DNA from: Rugalucina vietnamica
Taxonomy: Eukaryota > Mollusca > Bivalvia > Lucinida > Lucinidae
Length of the DNA: 64,000 nt
Direction of reading: 5' to 3'
Assembly: GCA_964017185.1 (NCBI GenBank)
Contig: OZ024880.1
Coordinates: 38,468,329 to 38,532,328, forward strand
The notes beneath the pieces were generated by a model that was not told the origin of the DNA, ran no database searches, and saw only the letters and a program-made list of their open reading frames with translations. The stretch's first letter is position 1, and each line of letters starts with the position of its first letter. Shown here piece by piece: positions 10,511 to 22,400 of the stretch. The translations under genes were made by a program, and so were the position numbers.

Positions 10511-11917
10511 TTAGCGTTTCTTTGCTCTTTCACTACATGGGCGTTTCCGCTGTCCAGGCTTGCGAGCTGTACCCTTGGCGGTGTTGACAACACTGAATTT
10601 TCCGTCTTTAGACACAACATATTTGGATTTCTGTTTTCTTTTTCTATCATTGAGGAACACTGTGAATATGTCTTTCTTCTCTTCTTCTGACTTACAGCGC
10701 CAAACTGCGTCGGGCACACGGTACGATTTCTCTTCTGGGACGAGTTCGTAATTCCCACTGTCATGAAGGGCACTCCGATAGTCCATAAAATGTAGCTCAG
10801 TGACACTATATAATTTCTGGATCAGTTCTTCTGTGTGTTTCGGCTTCCAATCTACAGATATCTTTAATATGTTGTTGATTGATTCTGCGTTGTTATTTGT
10901 CCATTTCTTATTTGATTGATCTTTTCTGGCAGGCTCAAAAACGAATTTCTCTAATCTCGGTTTCAAATTCTGGGCGTAGTATTTTTCAAAAGCTGGGTAT
11001 TTAGCTTTCAAAGTGTCCTCAAATTCTGTGGATCTCGAACTAAAATCGACTGTAGTGTTCGCGTCTACTATACCTCCATCACCAAACAGAGTGTTCATGA
11101 CTGATTCCCTATCGCGTTTTTCGATTCCCACTTTATTCATCAGATAATGTTTCACATTGTCCTTGAGATGTTTGGTGCACAAGTATCTTGTAGCTGATGG
11201 AAACACATGTTCTATTGCTTTTGTCAGTGCTCTCTCGTCATCTGTGCCGAATTCCATTTGTTCAGATACACGTAACTCCAATGAGTCAATGTCACTATCT
11301 AATTCAGTTGCTATATGCTCTAAAAAGGTTTTGTACGTCTTGTAAGTGGCGTCTTTGTGTAGAAGAACAGGACCGAGAAATATAGGATGTTCACTGCTGC
11401 TCTTTCGTAAAATCCGTTGATTCTTGTACACTAAGATAGTCACATAAAAATTTCCTAAATTAAATGTCCTGTCAATGCCTATAGGCTGAGCTGTCGTATT
11501 CTTGAGGAAATGTTTCAAGTCTTTCACCTGATCATCCGTATAACAGATAACTGACGGAACCTGGTCCTTATTGTGAATTACAGTTTGTACATAAGGATGA
11601 ACGTTCACCATACTTATAACATCCAATATTTCGTCGGCAATATTGTCTCTGTTAGTTCGGTTGTTTTTTATCTTTTTCTTCTCATTCTGTTTTTGGTTTC
11701 GCACCACACGGAAGTCACGAGCACAGTTTGATGAATCATCACGCTTTAATTCGGCGTATATTTCTTTAGGTTTCTTACTGTCCACTTTCTCCTTTATCTT
11801 GTCCATTGTTTTCGGATTTGTCCTAATGTGTGATTTTACGTTTTTTAGCAGGCATAATTCGTATTCAAACTGACATAGACTTATGCAGAACCACAAAAAG
11901 AGTGATGGCCAATACAA
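10511..11917 (-). CDS. MULE-type (Mutator-like) DDE transposase ORF, 468 aa
   Basis: An uninterrupted minus-strand ORF. The central part matches the MULE transposase layout. A first acidic site lies in IGIDRTFNLGNFY (about residue 149), a second in FGTDDERALTKAIE (about 223), then a C-x2-H motif in YLCTKHLKDN, and a Glu in NNNAESINNILK (about 348). The C-terminus is strongly basic (RKPGQRKRPCSERAKKR), suitable for nuclear import or DNA contact. The N-terminus lacks a recognisable zinc finger (FLYWCH, SWIM or WRKY type), so the frame may be 5'-truncated or have upstream exons. The Met near residue 38 (TMDKIKEKV) is an alternative start. I did not find terminal inverted repeats. It could be an active transposase, a recent fossil or a domesticated copy. 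Confidence 0.7.
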   Translation of the reverse strand: MYWPSLFLWFCISLCQFEYELCLLKNVKSHIRTNPKTMDKIKEKVDSKKPKEIYAELKRDDSSNCARDFRVVRNQKQNEKKKIKNNRTNRDNIADEILDVISMVNVHPYVQTVIHNKDQVPSVICYTDDQVKDLKHFLKNTTAQPIGIDRTFNLGNFYVTILVYKNQRILRKSSSEHPIFLGPVLLHKDATYKTYKTFLEHIATELDSDIDSLELRVSEQMEFGTDDERALTKAIEHVFPSATRYLCTKHLKDNVKHYLMNKVGIEKRDRESVMNTLFGDGGIVDANTTVDFSSRSTEFEDTLKAKYPAFEKYYAQNLKPRLEKFVFEPARKDQSNKKWTNNNAESINNILKISVDWKPKHTEELIQKLYSVTELHFMDYRSALHDSGNYELVPEEKSYRVPDAVWRCKSEEEKKDIFTVFLNDRKRKQKSKYVVSKDGKFSVVNTAKGTARKPGQRKRPCSERAKKR

Positions 11918-13030
11918 GAAAAAGTGGATTTAAATACTAGTTCGAATCTAAATGAGTAACAAAAACAACATAATTGCATACTAATGTTTGCATGTTAATT
12001 GCACAATGTTCGTCAAATTAAAGTAGTCGTTATGTAATGGGCAACGGGTGATTAAAGGCAGCATGATCACTTCTAAGAAACCGCATTGTAATGATCACTG
12101 ACGCATATCTTGTTTACTTCAAAATCAAAAGAATTTAATGTTTTAAACGGCCCAGTCAACAGCTATGATCATGCCGATTAGCCGCCTCAATTATTCAAGT
12201 TTGATGTCCCAAAAAAGTTTAACTTGTATTTTAATGTATTCATACTATGAAAATTCTGATAAAAAAGTTACATGTATAAAGCACTGTTCGTCGCTGATTT
12301 TGGTTGTCAAATACATGTACACATTAGTTGTTCCATTGATACAATAACATCCATGCTGTATTTTCTGTATCATGTATACTGTCTAAAGGAAATGAGAAAT
12401 GGGTTTAATTTTCATGACAGAAGAAACTAAATATGGTCTGTGTATGGTCTATGTATTGTATCAATTGCATTCTGGATGCAACTATTATAAAAAGGTACAA
12501 GTATGCGCAATCAGAAAAAGAGTGTGACGGGTGCTTTTCCCCTCTCATTATTATATCAATCTTTTCATCTTGCACCCATTGCTACAATATCTCTGAAGTG
12601 ATACTAATTGACAGGATAAAAGAAAATATATAATGAAAGGCCTGTATTTTACGCTGCTGCATGCATACCGAAATACAAGTTCACTCTGAAAACAGACATG
12701 TATATGCAAAATTTTCACAGTTTATTCCTTCTTCTTTCCATCTAAGTTTCTCTTTCATTTTCTTCTACTATTGTCTTTTCGCAATGATCAAAGATAAACA
12801 AATTAAAGCCACCATTGTTTCGAACAATGCATTAAAATTGTGTAATAGCGTAGATTAGCGGCGTCCGTTTGATTTCTAAATTACCAGTGTATAGATTAAG
12901 GAACAAAGTATTTTAGCGGTGTCCAATTTCTTCAGATATAAAGTATGTAAAGATATTTTCGAAATAAAACCTTATTTTTGTTTAATAGGGTGCCAAAACT
13001 GCACACTTGATAAGATTTATACACATATTT
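11918..13030. other. Upstream spacer of PSMD3, repeat fragments only
   Basis: AT-rich sequence without a convincing gene. It contains a SINE-3'-like fragment near 12148-12185 (CCCAGTCAACAGCTATGATC) and a single arm at about 12494-12550 resembling the TIR of the 445-1031 element. The rest shows nothing I can name. Confidence 0.5.
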
Positions 13031-13031
13031 T

Positions 13032-13096
13032 GGTGCCGTGGGGTGCCGTGGGGTCCCATGCGGTGCCGTGGGGTGACATGGGGTGACGTGGGGTGA
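13032..13096 (+). repeat. G-rich minisatellite upstream of PSMD3
   Basis: About six copies of an 11-bp unit of the type GGTGCCGTGGG/GGTGACGTGGG, containing five GGGG runs separated by short loops. The plus strand could form a G-quadruplex. It ends about 220 bp before the PSMD3 start codon, so it lies in or near the promoter. Confidence 0.8.
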
Positions 13097-13314
13097 TTAG
13101 TAGTACCGGATCGAAACGACTTGGTTTCGAAATTATCTGCGGTCCTGCAACAACAGTCCGCCATTGAAAATGTCACATTTTGCAAATCATGCTACTCACC
13201 GGTAGAAGAAAATCGCAGAATTAGCCTATTTCACTCATGCTAAGAACGGTCTTGAAGACTGGCCACTTTTGTTACATATTTTGCTAGTTTTCTGTCAAAG
13301 AATTATCTATCAAA

Positions 13315-13444
13315 ATGGTGAAGGGCAACACAGACGTTGAAATGAAAGATGTTTCTAGTCCAACAAAGAAAGAAAAAGTTGAAAAAATGAATGGTGTGGC
13401 GGAAGAAGAGCCCCCAAAAGACCCTGATCTTCTGACTTTAGAAG
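13315..13444 (+). CDS. PSMD3: PSMD3 exon 1 (residues 1-43)
   Basis: Encodes [20 protein letters not shown]... and ends LLTLE plus the first base of the next codon (phase 1), with donor GTAATT. The acidic/basic, low-complexity N-terminus is typical of Rpn3 orthologs. Confidence 0.93.
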
Positions 13445-16400
13445 GTAATTTACAGTAGAATACAAGTTACATGATGGTGCTGTTAAAACGTTTGTGAGTC
13501 AGGGGTCCATAGAGAGGGTATAATGTTTTACTGACCAGGACTGGCAGCGGTTCCTTTCAAAAGTAATGACAATATAAACTCAACTGTAAATATGTTGGAT
13601 GTTCAAGTTAACGTTTCTGTTGATAGTGTTAATTCTGGTTATAGTTCAAGTTCTGAACTTTTATTTAGTGTTAACAATATTACAAACTCTAGTCCAGTCA
13701 TGAATGCAAATTTTGACAAATCTCGTTCAAGTTCTGAACTTTCATTCAACATTGACAATTATACAAATTCTAGTCCTTTAAACAATGGCTTGCAAATTAA
13801 TCAAGATTTTGATGCTTCATCATCGGTCAGTATTTCAAGTTGGAGCTCAACTGACAGTGACAGTACATCTGAAAGTGGGAGTGATGCAGATAGTAGTTCT
13901 GCATATTATGAGAACACTACAGGTGACAGTTCAAGCAGTGATTTATTTGAACAAGTGAACAATAATGGTCTGAACATTTATTATGCCAATGTGGACAGTG
14001 TAATGAATAAAAGAGATGAACTACAAGTTATTGTAGACACAAAAAATCCTGATTTGATTGTATTGACTGAAGTTTACCCTAAGAATATTAACCCAAATGA
14101 TATTTCTCAAGTTGAACTAGAGATACATGGTTATGATAGGATCCATGGAGAAATTACTGGGGGTTGTAGAGGGGTTTGTATTTACTACAAATCTGAATTG
14201 ACTGTGTTTGAGTGTAAAGACTTTACTAACCTAAGATTCCAAGAATCGTGTTGGTGCACTGTTACACTAGAGTCTAAAGAAAAACTGTTATTAGGTGTGA
14301 TATACCATAGTCCAAACAGTACAGCTACTAATACGAACAAACTATTATCACTTATTCGGGAAGCAGTTAGTCTTAAATGTGAACATACATTGATACTAGG
14401 GGATTTTAACTTTCCCTCAATTAGTTGGGAGAATTGGTCTACCCCTCATAGTGTTAATCATCCAGACTTTAAGTTTATCAAGTGTTTAAGAGATAATTTC
14501 CTGTCTCAATTAGTAGAACGCCCCACAAGATATAGAGAAGGGCAGGTTTCCAATATTCTAGATCTGATTATAATTGACAATCCTGAATTAGTAAAAGACA
14601 TTTATTATGGTAGTAATCTTGGAGCCAGTGATCATGTGTCAATATTGATAACCTTATCTTGTTCACCGGAGAGTAACTTTTTTGAATTGGCAAAAAGGAA
14701 CTATCATAAAGGAAACTATGATATGATTCGCGCAGATCTAAGTTCTATAGACTGGAAGCAGTTGGAATCACTTTCTGTAAATGATGGGTACAATTTTATT
14801 GTTTCCGAAATTAACAGTGTTGTTGAGAGGCATATTCCCCTTAAAAATAACCATAGAACTGTAAGAAAGAAACAATGGGTTAATAGAGAGTGCATCAAAA
14901 CGGTCAAGAATAAATACAAGGCTTGGAAATCCTATATTCATGCAAAGACTGCTGAGAATTATAGAAAGTATCGTGCGGCAAGAAATCGCTGCTCAAATGT
15001 AACAAGAAATGCAAAAAGAAACTTTGAAAAACACATTGTGAATGATATCAAAACAAATACAAAGGGATTCTGGTCATATGTTCGGGAGCAGACTAAATCT
15101 AGGACTAAGATGGCTGATTTAAAAGACAGACATGGAAATTTGATTACTGATAACAAACAGAAAGCTAACCTACTGAATGACTTCTTCGCATCTGTATTTG
15201 TGAATGAACCACCAGGACCTTTACCTATTTTTGACATTCGATACAATGGGACACCAGTTTCTAAGTTAACTGTTGATAAAAGTACTGTTTTGAAACAATT
15301 GAAGGGATTGAATGTATTTAAATCTATGGGGCCCGATGGGTGCCACCCTCGTATTTTGAAGGAAGCAGCCGAAGAACTTTGTGAACCTCTTTGTATACTT
15401 ATGAATAAGACTTTTGAAGAGCAATGTATTCCTGCTTTGTGGAAACAAGCTAATGTGTCAGCATTGTTCAAGAACAAAGGTGAACGGACAGATCCCTCAA
15501 ACTATCGACCAGTGTCATTAACATGTATCCCATGCAAACTCTGTGAAAAAACTGTCAGGGAAGTTCTTATGAAGCACATGAATGATAATAATTTGTTCTC
15601 AGACTGCCAGTACGGTTTTAGAGAAAAGCGTAGTTGCATTTTGCAACTTTTAGATGTCCTAGATGATTTAACCAGTGCATATGATGAGAGTAAACAAACT
15701 GACGTTATTTATATTGACATCAAGAAGGCCTTCGATTCTATTCCGCATAGGCGGCTTCTCTTAAAATTACAGGCCTACGGTTTTGGTGACGAGATATTGT
15801 GTTGGATAGAAGACTTCTTGAAAGGCAGAAAACAGAAGGTGAATGTTAATGGCGAGTTTTCAGAATGGCAGCCTATAACTTCTGGAATTCCACAGGGATC
15901 AGTACTCGGCCCCGTATTATTTATCATTTATATTAATGATTTACCGGATAAACTGAAATCTATGTGCAAGATATTCGCGGACGATAGTAAAATATACAGA
16001 AGTATTCAAGACAAAGTTGATCAAGACATCATACAAGAAGATTTGTTCGAGATATGTGACTGGACTGACATATGGCTGCTCAGAATATCCATTCCAAAAT
16101 GTAAAGCTATACAGTATGGATACATTAGATATGAAAATGTGTACCAATTGAGAGATCAGGACAATATTGTTTTAGATATTCCTGCAGCTGAAGAGGAGAA
16201 GGACCTAGGAATCACATTTGAGAAATCGTTAAAGTTCGACAAGCATGTGCTAAATGTAGTGAATAGGTGTAAAAAACTAACTGGGCTCATCAAACGAACA
16301 TTCAGATATATGGATAAGAAACTGTTTCTTCAGTTATATAAGACACTTATTCGTTCAATTGTGGATTATGGCATAGTGGTTTGGTATCCCTCCACCAGAA

Positions 16401-19400
16401 AAAACATTCAACTTATTGAAAATATACAAAAAAGAGCTACAAAGATTGTTCCAGAATTAAAAGACTTGCCATATGAACAAAGGCTTAGAATGCTTAATCT
16501 ACCTACATTGTTGTATAGGAGGCAACGGTTTGATCTAATTCAAATATTCAAGATAATCAACGGTTTTGATAACATTGATACTGATAAGTTCTTCACTTTC
16601 AACGACAATAATACACGTGGACATTTATTCCGATTGGAAAAACATCATGTGAGAAAGTCATTGAAGCTAAACTCCTTCCCAACAAGATGCATAAATGAAT
16701 GGAACAATTTACCAGAAGAAATTGTGTGTAAAACAAGTATTGATGGCTTTAAAATTGCCTTGGATAAGCTTTGGCATCATAAGAGATTCGATACTTCAAC
16801 AATCTACTGAGACTTATATACCCGGAACCGGATAATGTGAATGTACAAAGAAGATGATCGGTGGAGCAGAACAAGTCAGTAATGACTTACAGTGCTCCGA
16901 AGACACAGTAAACAGTAAACAGGTCTGGTCTATCTCAATTTTATTCATTTTTGGATTCCCACAACCCTGACATAGTTGTGGGCACAGAGACATGGCTCAC
17001 ATCTGACATTTATGATAGTGAACTGCAGACATGGGGCGATTACTGGGGTATCAGTAATGATTAAATTACAATTACTGGGCTATCTGTATGATTAAATTAT
17101 GATTATGATTACCCATTTTTTCAAGAGTAATTGATCAAATTATGATTAATGTGAAAAAGTAATCAGATTACTTTTATGATTAATGATTACAATTTTGTTG
17201 TTGTTGCATTTTTTATTTATTTTTTCTGTTGTTGTTGAACCAGACACTTTATCTGGTACAACAGAAACCTCACAGGTATAGCTGCCCTGACCATTACACA
17301 GATGTACCTGCCATTGAATTTTCGATAAAATAATGAAGGGACAATTTGAATTGGATCACAACAACTCAAGTCTCTACTACTACTACATGTAGTTATTCTA
17401 AATATCCATGAAACATAGTTTCTGAAATTCACCATAGACACCCCTCTCAAAGGGTGTACATTCTAGAATGAAAAGTGTATATCCTGTTCAGACCTACCGC
17501 ACTGTGATAAAGATCAAACTTGTTCACCAGTCCCTGGTGGTAAAAAAAACTATGGTCCATTAACTCCCTATTTATAAATCACTGCTGTTTTGCAACAGTC
17601 ACTTTTTAATACACATAGCCTCAGTGACAGTTCACACCCTCTAGGGAAATGTTGAGTAAATGAGAAACAAAAGTGTTTGAGTAAATGAGAGATAATTGGC
17701 TGTTTGTAAAGTTTAAATTGACTGTTTACCCTTCAACAATTGAACTGAAAACAATTGTTCACAATGATGGTATTGTCTCATTTCTAATCTGTGTCTATTA
17801 AAGCTGTGAGAAATTGTTGGGCTGCCAGATGCCTTTCTAGTGATATGATAAATGACAGAGCAAACCACTAACATGTACAAAGTTACAGCCTTCCTAGGAA
17901 AGTAGTTATGTCAGACCAGACATGGTTTGTCAGCCAGGCCATCTGTTACTTGAGCAGTGCTTTATATACAGAATGCATGGCACAGGTTTACATTCATTCT
18001 AAGTGGGAAGCTTTATCAATACAAACATATTTTATTCAGCAATACAAACTTGTTTTAGGAAGATTTTCTAAATGACACTGATATTGTAACTTTTTTTCTG
18101 TAATCGTAAAAGTAATAATAAATAATCAAGATTACTAGCCTAATAAAACATGATTATGATTGAATTATGTTTAAAATTACTTTGAAATTTTGTGATTACT
18201 GATTATCCATGATTATTCAAAAATTTGTAATCGATTACTGATGATTAAATTACTGATTATGATTACCCCATGTCTGGTGAACTGTTCCCTCCTGACCTCG
18301 GATACACCATTTACAGACGTGACCGGACAGGCCCTAAGGGCGGAGGGGTGATTATCATGATTAAATCATCCTTCCAGTCACATCCCAAACCTGAGTATAA
18401 CACAGATGCCGAAATCCTCTGGGTCCAATTGAATCTTATTGGATCCAAATCAGTTCTTATTGGCGCTTACTACAAACCCCACGAATTAGATCAAGCTAGC
18501 TTCTTAGAACTGGATAAATCCCTCAACCTTGTTAAAAAGTCCAACTCCCAAATATGGCTCCTGGGAGATTTCAACTTGCCAAAAATAGACTGGCAACTTC
18601 AAACGCCAACCCTTGACTGTGAATACCAGACCTTCTACTCAGACTGCTTACAAACCTTCAGTGACTGCCTGCTAGAGCAAATGGTGACCTCTCCAACGAG
18701 AGGTCAAAACATCCTGGATCTTTTCTTCACCACAAACCCGACCTTAGTACTCAGTGTTTCTATCCAGCCTGGTCTTTCAGACCATGACATTGTTCTGGCA
18801 GAAATAAAGAGTCGTCCTGAACTTATAAAGCAGGTCCCCCGCGACATCCCCCTGTACAAGAAAGCTGACTGGGACCAGCTTAAGCAATCAATGAGAGACT
18901 TATTTCTGGAACTCCAATCAATCCCTGCTACCACAGACAGTCAAGTTCTGTGGGATAAGTTTGCTGGCAGACTCCAGCAGGAGATTGACAAGCACATCCC
19001 TATAAGGAAAGCAGGTACTAGAGACGGATTTCCCTGGATTACTCAGGAAATCCGCAGGCTTATGAGAAAAAGAGATAAACTCTACAGGCGCTGGTCAAGA
19101 TCAGGCAGACCTGATGACCAGAAGAAATTCTTAGACCAAAAGCACTTAGTTCGCAGAATAACCGACAGGGCCTACGAAAAGTACCTGAAAGACATCCTAG
19201 GTATTAATAATGAGGCGGATGACCTTGATGCCCCACCCAAGGTCAAAACCAAGAAATTGTATTCCCTCCTGAAACATTCAAAACAGGATTCTAGTGGAAT
19301 TGCATCACTGAAGGCCAACAATAAAACTTATACTGAAGACCCGGATAAGGCCAATGCCCTAAATGCCCAATTTAACTCAGTCTTTAGCCCCAAAAGCCCG

Positions 19401-22400
19401 ATAAGCCTTAAGCAAATTGCTCAGAGGACACTACAGGACTTACATGATTCTGGCACAAAGCAACCCTTCAGACCCAGCCCACACCCCAAAATGCCTGATA
19501 TCCACATTTCTGTGCAAGGCATAGAGAAACTGCTCAAATCTCTAAACCCCCACAAGGCCGCTGGCCCAGACAAACTTAAGCCAATTGTCTTACAGACCCT
19601 CCATAAGGAACTTGCTCCAATACTGCAAGTGATTTATCAAAGATCCCTTAACACAGGAAAGCTCCCTTCCATTTGGAAAGAGGCAAATGTATCCCCTATC
19701 TTCAAAAAAGGGGATAAAACCGACCCATCCAACTACCGTCCTATCTCCCTGACCTGTGTCCTCTGCAAGGTGCTTGAGCATGTCGTGGCTTCTGGAATCT
19801 CTAAACACTTCACTGACCAACACATATTATTTGAACTGCAGCATGGGTTCCGAGAAAAGAGGTCCTGCGAGACACAATTGATAATGCTGGTCGATGAACT
19901 CGCCAAAAATATGCAAGCTAAGAAACAGACCGACCTCATCCTCCTTGACTTTAGTAAGGCTTTCGACAAAGTAGCCCATGAAAAATTACTTCTCAAACTT
20001 CACTTTTATGGTATAAGGGGGAATACTCTAAATTGGATAAAAGATTTTCTTGACAATCGATCACAATCAGTTCTCCTAAATGGTTCCAATTCAGATAACA
20101 TCCCAGTATCCTCAGGTGTCCCGCAGGGCTCAGTTCTCGGACCCATTCTGTTTTTAGCCTACATCAACGACCTCCCGGATCAGGTTAGATCAAGAGTCCG
20201 TCTATTCGCTGACGACACAGCCATGTACCTTGCACTTGATAAGCAAGATGACTCAGAGATCCTACAAAAAGACCTTGAAAGCCTTGAGAAATGGGAAAAA
20301 CTCTGGGATATGAGTTTCAACCCTTCAAAATGTCAGGTCATTCATGTGACCCGACGCCAAACACCACACGAAACTAAATATTATCTTCATGGCTGTGTAC
20401 TTGAAAGTGTATCCTCCGCTAAATATCTTGGGGTCACTCTATCAGAAGACCTCAGCTGGTCAAATCATATCAACACTATTACTAAAAAGGCAAATCAGAC
20501 TCTCGGCTTCATCAAACGTAATATCCGGGTCCATAACAAGGACCTGAAGTCCACAGCATATAAAACCCTCGTCCGCCCACAGCTAGAATATGCCTCTACT
20601 GTGTGGTCCCCTCACACCGACCAAGACATCAAGAAACTTGAAGATGTGCAAAGACGGGCCGCTAGATGGGTAATGAGAGATTACCAACAAACATCTAGTG
20701 TGACCGCGATGCTACAGGATCTCAACTGGCGCACCCTCGACCAACGACGCATAGATAGTCGATTGGTCCTCCTATACAAGGTCACATACGACCTTGTAGC
20801 CATCCCTGCTCAAGACTTCCTGATCCGGAACACCCGACAATCATCCAGAAATCACCCCATGGCATACAGGCAGATCCTAGCTCTAAGAGACTACTACAAG
20901 TTCACATTTTTCCCCCGGACAATTATACACTGGAATGCCCTACCACTGCATATCCCCGTACTACCCACTCTGGCTCAGTTTAGCACAGCTGTCTGCCAGA
21001 TAAACCACAAAAGTCCTTGAACACCAGCATCTGTTTTTATCTTTTAACTATACTAACACTCTTGATCGCACTGTACAAAGTCTTGTCACCCACTTTTCAT
21101 TGCTTTTATTTCAACTAACCCCCTTCAGCTCTTGGTATACCGGAACACCATCTGAAGTCCTCCTCGGAGGTTAAGATGTAAAGGAAGATAGATAGATAGA
21201 TAGATACTGAGTACTGTGGTCGTTAGACTCAGACCTTCAGCTGTTATTTACAATCTCCATGCATGTTTACACAGAAGCATTCCGAATGTGTCATACAGCC
21301 TCGGTGCCAAGCGTGTAATAACCGGTCAAAAATAGTTTTACTTTACACATAAAATTTTGAAACCCGAAATTCACTGTGTAAATCTAAATCCTGCCCACCC
21401 TAACTTCGCATACTGTTCACAGAGCATGGAAGTGTAATATACAAGGAATAAGCTCAGAGCGACACCCCATCATTGTAACCGACAATTTATCACCTACTTG
21501 TCATAAATTGATAAGTACTTGTAATAATTGCGCAATATTGCGTTCTTTTGCGTTATCCGATCTCGAAAGTTGCTTATCTGGTCAGTACAGCATCCTGTCA
21601 AGCTGTAAAATACATCTGGCACTTGTTAGTCGTCCTCACAAATCATGAAATGTTCACAATTTTATCTATTTTATTTTTTGACTTGTTGGTAATGAAACTC
21701 ATAAATGACAAAAATTGACAACACTCACTAACACTCACAACAGCATATTAAAAATCACGCCATTGTATGCAAACCGTTTGCCAAACTCACAAGCCAAATT
21801 TCACATAATTTTATCAAAACGTATCTCCATGGGAATAATTTTCATGCACGGCCTTCAGTTGTGTTAAGTTTTACATGACGTTTAAGCGAAATTCAATGTA
21901 CGTATTTCACTCTTTATAACCCCAGTCTGTGAATACGAAAACAAAAACAATTTTATCCTCAGTGATTTATCTACCTCTGCGTCGCGCGTATATTACGCAA
22001 GAAAATACGTGATGACTCAAGATTTTTCCTGTCGAGCGTACGTCCGACGCATCGTTTTTGATCCGGTACCTTTAAGAGTACCGGATTTTATAATGAGTAC
22101 TGGGTTTTATAACGTCCGTCGAAATTCGGTCTTTTCCGCCGTATTCTTCCGTGCGGTACGTAAAATAGAATCTGATTGGTCGAAAGATCCGCAGCAATCC
22201 AGTTGTGTGCATCCTAACAAATATTCTTTGGGTAACTCGCCAAGATGGCGTCGGCCGAAAAAAGACCGAAAACTGTCCAACAAAAACTGTTTTTTCGAGA
22301 AGGCATCATCTCTATCGGCAGATAAAGATAGATGGAGCTGAAAGGGATGCATTTGATTTTCCTGCAGCACTCCACAATTGGAAGACTTGCAAGGATAGAA

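Noticed and set aside
14716..16147. Minus-strand ORFs opposite LINE 1
   Set aside because: Shadows of the retrotransposon coding frame with no recognisable domain.
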